A stretch of 64,000 bases of DNA from Chryseobacterium endalhagicum (GCF_016745235.1 NZ_JAELVM010000002.1:310001-374000); one strand, 5' to 3'; positions 17,460 to 26,577 are shown, counted from the first letter of the stretch. Numbers and translations: made by a program. Notes: a model not told the origin generated them from the sequence alone.

Positions 17460-18449
17460 TTAATTATTTAACGAAAAAGTTCCGATCACCGGATAATGGT
17501 CTGAACGCTTTATCGTTCGGTCTACTTTATACGTCACCGGCTGTATTGTTTTTGAAGTAAAAATATAGTCGATTCTGATCGGGAATTTGTAGTCGTGGAA
17601 GCTGGTCCCGCTCCCTTTCCCTGCTTTTACAAAAGCATCCTGAAGTCCTTCAGACAGATGATAATATTCGTAAGAATTGGGTACGGAATTCAGGTCTCCC
17701 ATCACAATGACGGGATAGGGAGAATTTTCAATTCCTTCCTTTATACTTTTTACCTGATCCTGGTGTTTTTTAAAGACAGGGATCAGTCTTTTTACAATAT
17801 TTTTCAGCTTTTGCTCGTCTTCTTCCTTCACTCCATCTATTCTGATCATTCCTTTTTCAAACTTAAAAGGCTCCAGATAGATATTGATAAAGCGGTATAT
17901 TTTCCCTTCAATTTCAATATCTGCCTGGGTAGCATAGCCGTTATTAGTCTCATAATCACTTTTGATGAGCTCTTTGGAGTCTATAATTTTATGCTTTGAA
18001 AAGACTTTGAGGATTCCGCTCTTGTCAACGACATTCATCCCTTTGACAGAAACTTTGCTACCTGCTTCCTGCAGCATGATTACATCAGCATTGGAAGCAT
18101 TCAGATATTTTTCAATATCGGAAGCCCCTAAAGAACCAGCTTTGATATTAAAGGAAATCACTTTCAGATCCGCTGTTTCCTTTTTCCCGGGAGAAAAATT
18201 CACCCACCGCTGTACAGGATTCATAAAAATGAGCCCGATCAGCATAAACACAAAAGTTCTTTTTTTCCAGCTGAAAAGCCAGAAAAGTGTAAAAATGCAA
18301 TATATAATAATGAGGACAGGAAAACCTAAGGAAAGCAGATTGAACCACGGAAATATTTTAGGCGGTACATAAGCATTCAGTAAAGTGCCCAGCAAAAGGA
18401 ACAAAACGCCCAGATGCAGGATTAATATGACAAGACGGACAACTTTCAC
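17460..18449 (-). CDS. endonuclease/exonuclease/phosphatase family membrane protein, copy 2
   Basis: 329 aa, same architecture as the adjacent paralog: N-terminal hydrophobic hairpin (residues ~5-75), then an EEP domain with MLQEAGSK, MGDLNSVPNSYEY, GTSFHDYKFPIRIDYIF and SDHYPVIGTF. Shared blocks such as FHDYK-x-P-x-RIDYIF show duplication. The start is eight bases after the rhomboid stop, so it is in an operon with mutL and the rhomboid gene. The 79-base gap to copy 1 is the only loose joint. Confidence 0.88.
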   Translation of the reverse strand: MKVVRLVILILHLGVLFLLLGTLLNAYVPPKIFPWFNLLSLGFPVLIIIYCIFTLFWLFSWKKRTFVFMLIGLIFMNPVQRWVNFSPGKKETADLKVISFNIKAGSLGASDIEKYLNASNADVIMLQEAGSKVSVKGMNVVDKSGILKVFSKHKIIDSKELIKSDYETNNGYATQADIEIEGKIYRFINIYLEPFKFEKGMIRIDGVKEEDEQKLKNIVKRLIPVFKKHQDQVKSIKEGIENSPYPVIVMGDLNSVPNSYEYYHLSEGLQDAFVKAGKGSGTSFHDYKFPIRIDYIFTSKTIQPVTYKVDRTIKRSDHYPVIGTFSLNN

Positions 18450-18457
18450 AGAAATTT

Positions 18458-19186
18458 CTAATTGAATCTATACAGATGTTTTTTCCATATCCTAGCAAGA
18501 ATCCAGCCAACCAGTGCGCCTCCAACGTGAGCCAGGTGGGCAATACCGCCTCCGTTTCCGGAAACACCCAGATATACAGAGACTACAATCACGACAGGCA
18601 TCAGATATTTTACCTTTATTGGAATGGGAATAAACATCATCATAATTTTTGAATCAGGATAAAGCGTAGCAAAAGCAGCAACAACCCCGAAAATAGCTCC
18701 GGAAGCACCAACCATAGGCGTAGCTACAATCCCTTTAAAGCTCTCCAGCAGCTCTTTCTGTTTGATAATGGATTCTGTATTTCCACTGAAGCTTACATTG
18801 GCTCCTGATAAATAAGCATTAACATTGAAGCCTAACTGCTGTAATTCACTGGTAATCTGCTGAGCCTCAACAAAATTCCATAAATTAAACAGAAAAAAAG
18901 CGCCTAATCCACTCAGAAAATAAAGGATCAGATATTTTTTATCTCCCAGTGTCTGTTCCAGAATAGGTCCGAAACTATACAGAGTCAGCATATTAAACAA
19001 AATGTGCATAATGCTCCCATGCATGAACATATGGGTAATGATCTGCCATGAATGGAAAAACGGGGAGAAAGGATAGAATCCGGCCAGGTAGCCGATGACC
19101 TGGTTTCCAAGAAAATAAGTCCCAACGAATACGATCACATTTATGATGATAATATTCCTGGTGATAGGCGGTATATTGTTAAACAT
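18458..19186 (-). CDS. rhomboid family intramembrane serine protease
   Basis: 242 aa with about six membrane segments. The rhomboid serine lies in GASGAIFGVVAA and the catalytic histidine in the final segment (HLAHVGGALVGW); the conserved HGSIMHILFNM turn is present. It cleaves membrane-protein substrates inside the bilayer; targets are unknown. An extra ~45-residue loop (with LSGANVSFSGNTE) sits between helices. The start is two bases from the mutL stop, so translation is probably coupled. Confidence 0.92.
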   Translation of the reverse strand: MFNNIPPITRNIIIINVIVFVGTYFLGNQVIGYLAGFYPFSPFFHSWQIITHMFMHGSIMHILFNMLTLYSFGPILEQTLGDKKYLILYFLSGLGAFFLFNLWNFVEAQQITSELQQLGFNVNAYLSGANVSFSGNTESIIKQKELLESFKGIVATPMVGASGAIFGVVAAFATLYPDSKIMMMFIPIPIKVKYLMPVVIVVSVYLGVSGNGGGIAHLAHVGGALVGWILARIWKKHLYRFN

Positions 19187-19188
19187 TT

Positions 19189-20988
19189 TTAAAATTTGTT
19201 TTTAAAATCATTAAACGGAACTTCATAAAAGCATCTTTTGCCATCCGGTAAAAATTCCGGGAAGCCTAAGGCTGTAAAATCTTTGATCATCTGTTCCGCA
19301 TCTTTTTTATAGATAAAATCAAAACGGGATTTCGACTGCATTTTGTTCCACTGGTTGAGATAGAACTGCATAAATTCTTCTTCCGTTTTATATTCCAGGA
19401 TCTCAAAAAGGTTCTCCAGGAACTTCATGGCCTGGGTTTCTTTCAGTCCTTCAGGAAGTGCATCTATTCTCAGCACGCTTTCATGTGCAATTTTCATGTC
19501 AAACCCGAGTTCCGGAAGAAATTTTTTAAAAGAATTGTATTTGTTCTTCTCAATTTCGTTCATGTGGTACTCCAGCGAAAACAGCAGGGCATGGCTGTTT
19601 GGGTTGGTATTGGTGTTCGCTTTCTTTGATGTTTTATTGTTTTCAGAAACTACTAATCTGTGCATTCTTCCCAAATCCAGCATTAGAGTCACATCTCCTT
19701 TATTGAACAGCCAATATCCGTTGGGTAACCTCATCAGGTCTTCATCAAAATCCTCATCTTCAAATAAATTGATCTTTGACGGTTCTGCGGTAATATTCTG
19801 GTGGTACATTTCCGTGAGATTCTGAATCTCTTCCGGACGTACGTTTCTTTCTTCTATGAATGGATTATAGTCTTTGTCTACAATGATTTCCGGCATTTTG
19901 ATCACACCTCCTCCACTGCCGTTGCTTTTACTTGGAAATGGCTTATTCATCATCGCATCCAGGTCCGGATCTTTGTCAAAATCAAGGCTTGGAGAAACGT
20001 TGTAAATTCCCAGAGATCTTTTAATGGTAGAACGGAGAAGGGCAAAGATAAGATGCTCATCTTCAAATTTCACTTCTGTTTTCTGCGGATGGATATTCAC
20101 ATCTATTTTTTCCGGATCCAGTTCCAGGAAAAGGAAAAATGTAGGCACATAACCCGGCAGAAGCAGTCCTTCAAAAGCTTCCTGAACCGCTTTATTAAAA
20201 TACGGGCTTCTGAAATATCTTCCGTTGACGAAAAGAAACTGCTCGCCTCTCGATTTTTTTGCGCCTTCAGGTTTTGCCACAAATCCGTGAAGCCTGCACC
20301 AGATAATATCTTCTTTGATCGGGATAAGCTGTGGCTGCAGTTTACGTCCGAATACATCCACAATACGCTGCATCTGACTTCCTTTTCTCAGCCTGAAAAC
20401 AGCTTCATCATCATGAAACAAGGAAAATTCCAGGTTTTCATGGGCTAATGCAACCCGTTGGAATTCATCAATGACATGTCTGAATTCAACGTTATTGTTT
20501 TTAAGGAATTTTCTTCTGGCCGGAACATTATAAAACAGGTTCTTCACCAGGAAATTGGAGCCGTCTGCCGTTTGAATCGGGTCCTGAAACTGAAATACAC
20601 CGCCTTCAATATAGATATTTGTTCCAATCTTAGCATCATTCTGCTTTGTTCTCAGTTCAACCTGGGAAACTGCAGCGATAGAAGCCAGTGCTTCCCCTCT
20701 GAATCCTTTGGTTGCAATCTTAAAGATATCTTCCGTCCCTCTGATTTTTGACGTAGCATGTCTTTCAAACGCCATTCTGGCATCCGTCTCAGACATTCCC
20801 TTACCGTCGTCCACCACCTGGATCAGGTTTTTTCCGGCATCCCTGATGATCAATTCTATCTTGGATGCACCGGCATCAATAGCATTTTCCAAAAGTTCCT
20901 TCACAATGGACGCAGGTCTCTGCACCACTTCTCCTGCCGCTATTTGGTTGGCTACATGATCCGGTAAAAGCTGAATAATATCTGACAT
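19189..20988 (-). CDS. mutL: DNA mismatch repair protein MutL
   Basis: Mismatch repair coupling ATPase. ATG 20988 (MSDIIQLLPDHV) is chosen over a TTG at 21003 because it gives the family N-terminus; 599 aa. The N-domain GHKL motifs are ENAIDAG (34-40), DGKGM (61-65) and KGFRGEAL; FVNGRYFRSP follows. In the C-domain, where many MutL proteins carry the DQHAxxE endonuclease motif, this one reads DLGRMHRLVVSE (about residues 438-449), so the metal ligands Gln and His seem absent. Disordered Asn/Thr-rich stretches flank it. Confidence 0.93.
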   Translation of the reverse strand: MSDIIQLLPDHVANQIAAGEVVQRPASIVKELLENAIDAGASKIELIIRDAGKNLIQVVDDGKGMSETDARMAFERHATSKIRGTEDIFKIATKGFRGEALASIAAVSQVELRTKQNDAKIGTNIYIEGGVFQFQDPIQTADGSNFLVKNLFYNVPARRKFLKNNNVEFRHVIDEFQRVALAHENLEFSLFHDDEAVFRLRKGSQMQRIVDVFGRKLQPQLIPIKEDIIWCRLHGFVAKPEGAKKSRGEQFLFVNGRYFRSPYFNKAVQEAFEGLLLPGYVPTFFLFLELDPEKIDVNIHPQKTEVKFEDEHLIFALLRSTIKRSLGIYNVSPSLDFDKDPDLDAMMNKPFPSKSNGSGGGVIKMPEIIVDKDYNPFIEERNVRPEEIQNLTEMYHQNITAEPSKINLFEDEDFDEDLMRLPNGYWLFNKGDVTLMLDLGRMHRLVVSENNKTSKKANTNTNPNSHALLFSLEYHMNEIEKNKYNSFKKFLPELGFDMKIAHESVLRIDALPEGLKETQAMKFLENLFEILEYKTEEEFMQFYLNQWNKMQSKSRFDFIYKKDAEQMIKDFTALGFPEFLPDGKRCFYEVPFNDFKNKF

Positions 20989-21007
20989 AAAACGTATAAT
21001 CAACTTA

Positions 21008-21015
21008 CAAAAATA
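21008..21015 (-). promoter_or_regulatory. -7 box upstream of mutL
   Basis: TATTTTTG on the - strand fits TAnnTTTG, 20 bases before the ATG. No clear -33 TTTG at ideal spacing. Confidence 0.4.
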
Positions 21016-21137
21016 GTCAATGGAAACGGGAATTAAAACAATAAAACCGTGAATTAAAATTTAATTATCAACATTTTAATCACAATCTGATACCTCACCC
21101 TGTTTTTAAGCTACAGGGCAATTTTAACTGACAATAT

Positions 21138-21222
21138 TTTTAAACACAAATTTCACAAATGAATTCACGGATAACACGAATCTAATATGCAAAAAAAATC
21201 TGTGAAATTTGCGTGATCTGCG
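21138..21222. repeat. CACAAATTT/ATTCACG-type imperfect palindrome
   Basis: AT-rich imperfect inverted repeat (CACAAATTTCACAAATGAAT facing CTGTGAAATTTGCGTGATCT). It is related to those at 33015-33103 and 56915-56995. Confidence 0.45.
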
Positions 21223-21228
21223 GGAGAC

Positions 21229-21400
21229 TTTAACGCAAAGTTCATGTTCGAATCTTTTTACTTTAAGGAAAGCAAAGAATGGCGGCTACACCGCTGATTA
21301 AGCTCATGGATAGAACGAACGCTTCATCGAATCAATTAAAATTGATTCTTTCCTTTGCCTCTTAAAATACAAAAACATGATATATAAACTTTGCGTTAAA
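21229..21400. mobile_element. MITE-like element B, copy 1
   Basis: 172 bp bounded by a perfect 14-bp terminal inverted repeat, TTTAACGCAAAGTT / AACTTTGCGTTAAA. The interior has CGCTTCATCGAATCAATT and a nested hairpin (GAATCAATTaaAATTGATTC). It encodes nothing. Copy 2 is at 26408 and a decayed copy at 57002. Confidence 0.75.
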
Positions 21401-21452
21401 TAAAAGGTTCTAAAAAACAGCTTGCTTAAAATTCCTGATTTAATTAAAAAAC

Positions 21453-21486
21453 AACACCCTTTTTCTACCATCGAAAAAGGGTGTTT
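21453..21486 (-). terminator. terminator after YoaK-type gene
   Basis: AACACCCTTTTT / AAAAAGGGTGTT stem, A-rich on the left so a T-run on the - strand; positioned after the stop at 21540. Confidence 0.8.
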
Positions 21487-21539
21487 CACAGCTAGTTTAC
21501 ACAAAAATAATACTGATATTTATTTTATTTCTTTCCCGC

Positions 21540-22367
21540 TTATTCATCAAAGACAAACGTTCGTTTTTCTTTTCTTTTTGGAATTCCATGCACCTTATCA
21601 TACAGGTACGCCAGTAAATTCGGCTTTTTATAGATTCTGCTGTGACGGTATCTGGTATTAAAGTGTCTGATATGAATTTTATAGGCATCATACCCAATCA
21701 CCACCAGCAAACAGAAACTGATCACGTAAAATACTCTGAATTCAAGATAATAATACGTAAGCCCTGAGAATACTGCTCCTAAAACATAGGCTGCCATAAT
21801 ACTCATCAGCAGTTTTGCTCTTGCAATCAATTCCCCGTTCTTTCTGTATTTCTTCTGGGTAAACATGGAAAACAGAATTCCAAGGTCGGTAGTGGTACCC
21901 GTAAGGTGGGTGGTTTTTACCGAGAAATTGGAGATACTTGCCGTAAGTCCGTTCTGAAGCCCGGTTGCAAAAAGCATCAGTGCTACCAGATATTCCGTTT
22001 CTTCCAGTGTTTTCTGATAATAAAACTGGCCATATATTCCTACGAACAACAGACAGATGATCTCCAGCACAATGGGCATGGAGTGGGCAAAATACTTACT
22101 CCTTTTATTAAAATTGATGACGATGAAGTTGGATACAAAGCTTCCGAAGAAGAACAGGAAGATCCACGCTCCCACTACGGCTACCTGCGTCCAGTTTCCT
22201 TTACTGATTTCAGCGGCAAGGATCGCATAATGCCCTGTCACGTTTGATGTAAAAGAGAGGAATATCAACAGAGAGGCAATATTTATAGTACCTGCAGTAA
22301 ATGCAGTCAGCGTCCCCAATCTGATATTGTCTCCCAACGTTCGGCTGTTACTATAATTTCTTAACAT
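21540..22367 (-). CDS. YoaK/DUF1275 family membrane protein
   Basis: 275 aa with six or seven hydrophobic segments. It matches the DUF1275 (YoaK) pattern: TAGTINIASLLIFLSFTSNVTGH near the N-terminus and a mid-protein GLQNGLTASISNFSVKTTHLTGT segment. The family is often called a transporter, but no substrate is known. The C-terminal ~30 residues are basic and cytoplasmic. Located 35 bases after the 164-aa gene on the same strand. Confidence 0.85.
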   Translation of the reverse strand: MLRNYSNSRTLGDNIRLGTLTAFTAGTINIASLLIFLSFTSNVTGHYAILAAEISKGNWTQVAVVGAWIFLFFFGSFVSNFIVINFNKRSKYFAHSMPIVLEIICLLFVGIYGQFYYQKTLEETEYLVALMLFATGLQNGLTASISNFSVKTTHLTGTTTDLGILFSMFTQKKYRKNGELIARAKLLMSIMAAYVLGAVFSGLTYYYLEFRVFYVISFCLLVVIGYDAYKIHIRHFNTRYRHSRIYKKPNLLAYLYDKVHGIPKRKEKRTFVFDE

Positions 22368-22402
22368 TTTTTTATTCTTTTAATAGGTGTTTTTATTTAT
22401 TC

Positions 22403-22897
22403 TCAGACCTCAACAAAGATCTCAGCCAGTCTTCCTCTTTCCGGAAGTCTCTCAACGATTTCCACTTTAATTTCCTGAACCTGAAGTTCTTTGCATTTCT
22501 TAATGTAAGGCGCAATATCAAATTTTCCTTTGCCCTTACTTTTAATAGCCGGAGAATAGTAAGCTTCCTCAATATTCGCTGCTTTCACATAATTGTTGAA
22601 TGTTCTCTGAAAGCTTCCTGTGAAAATATCGCAGACGATTTTATTAACCAGATGCGGATATTTATTTTTGATGATTCCATACGCATCACAGAACTCCTGC
22701 GGTCTTATTTTATTGAAAATTGTGCTTTTTGTATTGAACAGGAGGTCTCTGATGGAATCTCCGGCTTCATATCCTGAAACCAAAAGAATGTTATACTGAT
22801 TCTGGTCTTCCGATGCTTCTTTCTCTTTCAGTACTTTTTTTAATATATTCAGTGACTCCAGAGAATAATCCGTTGCGATTAAGATTGTTTTGGTCAT
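22403..22897 (-). CDS. unknown 164-aa protein, universal-stress-like N-terminus
   Basis: The start MTKTILIATDYSLESLNILK resembles the first strand and helix of universal stress protein domains, but the rest lacks the ATP-binding G-2x-G-9x-G motif of UspA. No signal peptide or membrane segment; probably cytosolic. It pairs with the YoaK-type gene 35 bases downstream. A -7 box TAGTTTTG lies at 22939-22946 on the - strand. Function not assigned. Confidence 0.7.
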   Translation of the reverse strand: MTKTILIATDYSLESLNILKKVLKEKEASEDQNQYNILLVSGYEAGDSIRDLLFNTKSTIFNKIRPQEFCDAYGIIKNKYPHLVNKIVCDIFTGSFQRTFNNYVKAANIEEAYYSPAIKSKGKGKFDIAPYIKKCKELQVQEIKVEIVERLPERGRLAEIFVEV

Positions 22898-22938
22898 ATC
22901 TTTTAGATTTAGGTTTGTGTTATCTTATTTTGATGATA

Positions 22939-22946
22939 CAAAACTA
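22939..22946 (-). promoter_or_regulatory. -7 box for 164-aa gene / YoaK unit
   Basis: TAGTTTTG (TAnnTTTG) on the - strand, 41 bases before the ATG at 22897. Confidence 0.4.
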
Positions 22947-23034
22947 AAGCGGCAAGATTAGAAGCCTTTTGGAATGGAATTAAAATGTGATTAAAGAGAT
23001 TAGAATGAGATTAGAATATTGTTAATGCCCGTTA

Positions 23035-23465
23035 ACATATAGAGACTTCAGATGTCAGATATCAGACATGAGACTTTTAGGTTGGGATTATAAGTAAGAA
23101 AGTGAAGGGTGAATTTTGCTTCGCAAGTGAAGGGTGAATTTAGTTATAAGAAACAAGAGCCAAGAATCAAGATGCCAGACGTCAGATATCAGATATCAGA
23201 CATCAGACATGAGACTTTTAGTGTAAGATTGGGAGTAAGAAAGTGAAGGGTGAATTTTGGGATATGAAATTTCAGACGCAAGACATCAGATTTCAGCGTA
23301 AGCCTAAGATTGAGAATGGTCAATGGTCAATTTTGCTTCGCAAGTCAATGGTGAAAAGCTTCGACCTCTAAGACCCACGTTACATAACTCATAACTCATC
23401 ATTTATAACTCATAACCTCCCGAAACTCTCAAGCCCTAAAACACTCAAACTCTCAAACTCTCAAA
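23035..23465. repeat. low-complexity repeat array between convergent-free - strand units
   Basis: About 430 bases without a gene, built from short repeats: CAGATATCAGACATGAGACT three times in variants, AAGTGAAGGGTGAATTTTGC several times, TCAATGGTCAATTTTGCTTC-type inverted units with a CTTCGCAAG core, then CATAACTCATAACTCAT and CTCAAACTCTCAAACTCTC runs next to the histidine kinase stop. Confidence 0.7.
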
Positions 23466-23472
23466 CCCCACC

Positions 23473-24873
23473 TTAACTTTCCGGCATCGTACTATAGAAG
23501 TTCGGGAAACGCATCTGTACCGTGGTTCCCTGGTTTTCGTAGGAACTTACGATCAGTTCGCCCTGGTGCATTCTTACGATGTTTCTGGCCAGCGGAAGTC
23601 CTATTCCGTAGCCTTCGTAGTTTTTGGTATTGGAAGCCCTGAAGAAGGGATCATAGATTTTGTTCATTTCTTCCTCAGGAATCCCGATTCCGAAATCTTT
23701 TACAATGATATAAACATCCGTATCGGTGGCGCCCAGGGACACTTTTACCTGCTGGAAATTAGAATATTTACAGCCGTTATTGATGATATTGGCTACCGCG
23801 AGATGCAGTAACTGTTCGTTGCCCTGTACTTTTAATTTTTTAGGATTATCCGGAAGCATACTGATATCCAGATAGATATTATTACGGGAATCTATTTTCC
23901 TTAGCGTTTCAATGACATCCCAGAGCAGCTGATCGATTCTTACCTTATCCATTTTCTGGATTTTACCATCGAAACCGGTCTGAGCGATCATCAACAAAGC
24001 TTTGATCTTTTTATCCAGTTTCTCCGCTTCATCCAAGATGATTTCCAGCGTATCTTTATATTCATCTGCGGTTCTCGTGATCGAAAGGGCCACGTCAGCT
24101 TCGCCCATAATGGAAGTGAGAGGCGTTCTCAGCTCATGCGAAACATTCCCGATCAGATGGTTTTGGGTTTCAAATGAGGTTTCAATACGGTTCAGCATTC
24201 CATTGAATGTATCTACCAGCTCATTTAATTCTTTATTATCCGGCTGTGGCTCCAGTCTCAGGTGAAGGTTTTCAGAGCTGATCTCTTTTACCTTACCCGT
24301 GATTTTTAAGATCGGTTTGAATAAAGTTTTAGACAGATAAAAAGAAAAGATCATACTGAAAAACAGTGAAAGCACAATACAGGTGACCAGCGTTCTCTTT
24401 AAAAATCCGAGATAGTAGATCACATAATGATTCTTCGCGGAAGCAATGGCGATATAGTCTTTATGATCATATCTGAAGGTCTGCCCGATATAATAGAATT
24501 CTTTATCATTATAATTGGCCTCCCCTTTTTTAACGATACTTTTGAAAAAATAATCCGGAATGTGAACTTCCTGCGAAATTTTCCTGAAATTGGAATCTGC
24601 AGGAACCGCAAAAACATAATCCCTTTCCATGGGAAGCTCCTCGTCATTCAGGCTGTTGAGGATATAGTTCTCGGGAAGATCCAGATGGTCCTTGCTTTTT
24701 TCAATCTGAACAATGGTGGCTGTACGGATTTTAAGCAGCTCATAAAACCTCTGATGCGAAAAGTTGACAATCGAAAAGTAAACCAATCCGCTGAACAGCA
24801 GAATGATGACCGTAAACACCAGCATTAAAAGCACCATGGTTTTAGTCTGGTTTGTGACAACTTTATTAAACAT
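23473..24873 (-). CDS. sensor histidine kinase
   Basis: 466 aa. TM1 at residues ~11-37, a ~125-residue periplasmic sensor of no known family, TM2 at ~165-190, HAMP ~190-240, then HisKA with phospho-acceptor His256 in VSHELRTP. The ATPase domain shows the N-box NIINNGCKYSN, G1 DFGIGIPEE, F-box DPFFRAS and G2 GYGIGLPLARN. It phosphorylates the response regulator encoded three bases upstream. The stimulus is unknown. Confidence 0.93.
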   Translation of the reverse strand: MFNKVVTNQTKTMVLLMLVFTVIILLFSGLVYFSIVNFSHQRFYELLKIRTATIVQIEKSKDHLDLPENYILNSLNDEELPMERDYVFAVPADSNFRKISQEVHIPDYFFKSIVKKGEANYNDKEFYYIGQTFRYDHKDYIAIASAKNHYVIYYLGFLKRTLVTCIVLSLFFSMIFSFYLSKTLFKPILKITGKVKEISSENLHLRLEPQPDNKELNELVDTFNGMLNRIETSFETQNHLIGNVSHELRTPLTSIMGEADVALSITRTADEYKDTLEIILDEAEKLDKKIKALLMIAQTGFDGKIQKMDKVRIDQLLWDVIETLRKIDSRNNIYLDISMLPDNPKKLKVQGNEQLLHLAVANIINNGCKYSNFQQVKVSLGATDTDVYIIVKDFGIGIPEEEMNKIYDPFFRASNTKNYEGYGIGLPLARNIVRMHQGELIVSSYENQGTTVQMRFPNFYSTMPES

Positions 24874-24876
24874 CCG

Positions 24877-25584
24877 TTAAGGTTTTTTCATTACATAACC
24901 CATTCCTATAACGGTATGGATCAGCTTATTATCATCCTGACTATCCAGTTTTTTCCGTAAATAATTTACATACACATCCACTACATTGGTTCCAAGTTCA
25001 TAGTTTACTCCCCAGACTGCATCCAGAATTTCTGCCCTGGAAATTACTTTTTCGGGATTGTTCAGGAAATACAGCAGAAGTTTATATTCGGTAGAAGTCA
25101 GTGTAATATCTTCTCCGGCGCGGGTGACTTTTTTTGTATAGTCGTTAAGGATCAGGTCGGAAAACTGAAACACATATTCATTATCCGGCTCCGGCTCAAC
25201 AATTTCCTGGGGACCGTTTCCATTGCTTCTTCTCAAAAGGGATTTTACCCGGGCTACCAGTTCAATGAATTTAAAAGGCTTCACCAGATAATCATCGCCC
25301 CCGCTTTCCAGTCCCAGCACAATATTTTCAGAAGTTCCCAGAGCCGTTAAAAAAAGGATCGGAACATGCTGGTTGGTTTTCCTGATTTCTTTACAGACAT
25401 CCAGCCCGTTCATTTCCGGCAGCATAATATCCAGAACCACCAGGTCAAAATCATTGGCCTGTACCAGCTGTACCCCTGTACGCCCGTCAAAAGCTACGGA
25501 AATTTCGTACCCGCTTTCCTGAAGCCCTTTCTTTATAAAAGAGACAACGCTGGTTTCGTCTTCAATGAGGATAATCTTTTTCAT
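24877..25584 (-). CDS. OmpR/PhoB-family response regulator
   Basis: 235 aa from ATG 25584 (MKKIILIEDE); a longer open frame to 25683 adds 33 residues unlike the family. The receiver has acidic residues in IEDE, phospho-acceptor Asp52 in VLDIMLPEMNG and Lys102 in LVKPFKF. The C-terminal winged helix includes LTSTEYKLLLYFLNNPEKVISR-type sequence and NVVDVYVNYLRKKLD. It is first in a two-gene operon with the histidine kinase; a -7 box lies at 25605. Confidence 0.94.
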   Translation of the reverse strand: MKKIILIEDETSVVSFIKKGLQESGYEISVAFDGRTGVQLVQANDFDLVVLDIMLPEMNGLDVCKEIRKTNQHVPILFLTALGTSENIVLGLESGGDDYLVKPFKFIELVARVKSLLRRSNGNGPQEIVEPEPDNEYVFQFSDLILNDYTKKVTRAGEDITLTSTEYKLLLYFLNNPEKVISRAEILDAVWGVNYELGTNVVDVYVNYLRKKLDSQDDNKLIHTVIGMGYVMKKP

Positions 25585-25604
25585 ATGAGGAATGAGGAAT
25601 TTCA

Positions 25605-25612
25605 CAAAAATA
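25605..25612 (-). promoter_or_regulatory. -7 box of two-component operon
   Basis: TATTTTTG on the - strand, 21 bases before the response regulator ATG. Confidence 0.4.
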
Positions 25613-25732
25613 AGGGAAAAGGGTGAAAGGGCAAAATGAGAGGTGACTATTGAGAGGAAAGAGTCTCTCCTTCCCAATAACAATTTTCAGTGAATTGATT
25701 CCCTACCCTGCATAAGCTATATAGAATAATAC

Positions 25733-25740
25733 TAACTTTG
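25733..25740 (+). promoter_or_regulatory. -7 box of XRE-cupin gene
   Basis: TAACTTTG, identical to the box of the bacilliredoxin gene, 50 bases before the ATG at 25790. Confidence 0.45.
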
Positions 25741-25789
25741 CTTTTCATATATTTAATGAAGAAATAATTTAGGTTAAATTGGAAACACT

Positions 25790-26359
25790 ATGAATGATTT
25801 TTTAATAGGTATCGGTAAAAGACTGAAAGATATCAGGAAAAAGAATAATTTAACCATTAATGAACTGGCTTCCAAAGCGAATGTAAGCAACGGTCTTGTA
25901 TCCAGGATCGAGAACGGAAGAACCATTCCTTCACTTCCGGTACTGCTTGATATGATTCAGTCTCTGGAAATTGATGCCAGCTATTTTTTTGAAGGGGTTG
26001 AGAAGAAATCCAGCGCCAAATTCATTTATCTTCCCAAAGACAGCCAGCAGGTTATAGAAAAAGAAGTGGAAGCTGAAGGGTTTAAATATATGCATATTTT
26101 CAGCAAAAGTCTTCATTCTTTAGGTTTCGAAGCAGTTTTGCTTACACTGGAGCCCAATTCCAAAAGGGAAAAAGTGATCACCGATGCCTGGGAGTTCAAA
26201 TATATTCTGAAAGGAGAAGTAAAATACATCATCGATAATGAGGAAATCATTTTAAAAGAAGGAGATTCTCTTTATTTCAACGGAAAGTTTCCGCATGTTC
26301 CGGTAAGCATCAGCGATGAAAGCTGTGTTATGCTCGTGCTTTATTTTTATACTGCATAG
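25790..26359 (+). CDS. XRE-family regulator with cupin domain
   Basis: 189 aa. The N-terminal HTH (residues ~8-62) reads LKDIRKKNNLTINELASKAN, then VSNGLVSRIENGRTIPS. The C-terminal cupin (~115-185) has WEFKYILKGEVKYII and EGDSLYFNGKFPHVP, a small-molecule-binding fold in this regulator class. It is the first + strand gene before the TonB receptor/phosphonate-like gene set, with a 627-base gap that includes a MITE. It is a candidate local regulator, by position only. Confidence 0.9.
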   Translation: MNDFLIGIGKRLKDIRKKNNLTINELASKANVSNGLVSRIENGRTIPSLPVLLDMIQSLEIDASYFFEGVEKKSSAKFIYLPKDSQQVIEKEVEAEGFKYMHIFSKSLHSLGFEAVLLTLEPNSKREKVITDAWEFKYILKGEVKYIIDNEEIILKEGDSLYFNGKFPHVPVSISDESCVMLVLYFYTA

Positions 26360-26407
26360 TTTCTGGATTACTATACAACTCTCTTTATAATACTGTATAT
26401 TTTTCAA

Positions 26408-26577
26408 ACGCAAAGATTTATTTAAAAAGCTTTCTACTTCAAGCTGAGCAAAGAATTATGGCTGTGCCATTGATGAAGCAGACGTTTTTTTGCACACGCT
26501 TCATCGAATCAATCGAAGATTGATTTTTATCTTTGCAGAACTCAAAATATGCGGTATTATGATAAAATCTTTGCGTT
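26408..26577. mobile_element. MITE-like element B, copy 2
   Basis: 170 bp with a perfect 13-bp terminal inverted repeat AACGCAAAGATTT / AAATCTTTGCGTT. It shares ACGCTTCATCGAATCAAT and AGCAAAGAAT with copy 1. Both ends differ from copy 1 in a matching way (AAAGTT versus AAAGATTT). No coding capacity. Confidence 0.75.

Noticed and set aside
19801..20448. 215-aa open frame on the + strand
   Set aside because: Antisense of the mutL N-domain, whose GHKL motifs are clear on the other strand.
23035..23465. possible CRISPR array
   Set aside because: Repeats are unequal, overlapping and without regular unique spacers; no cas genes nearby.
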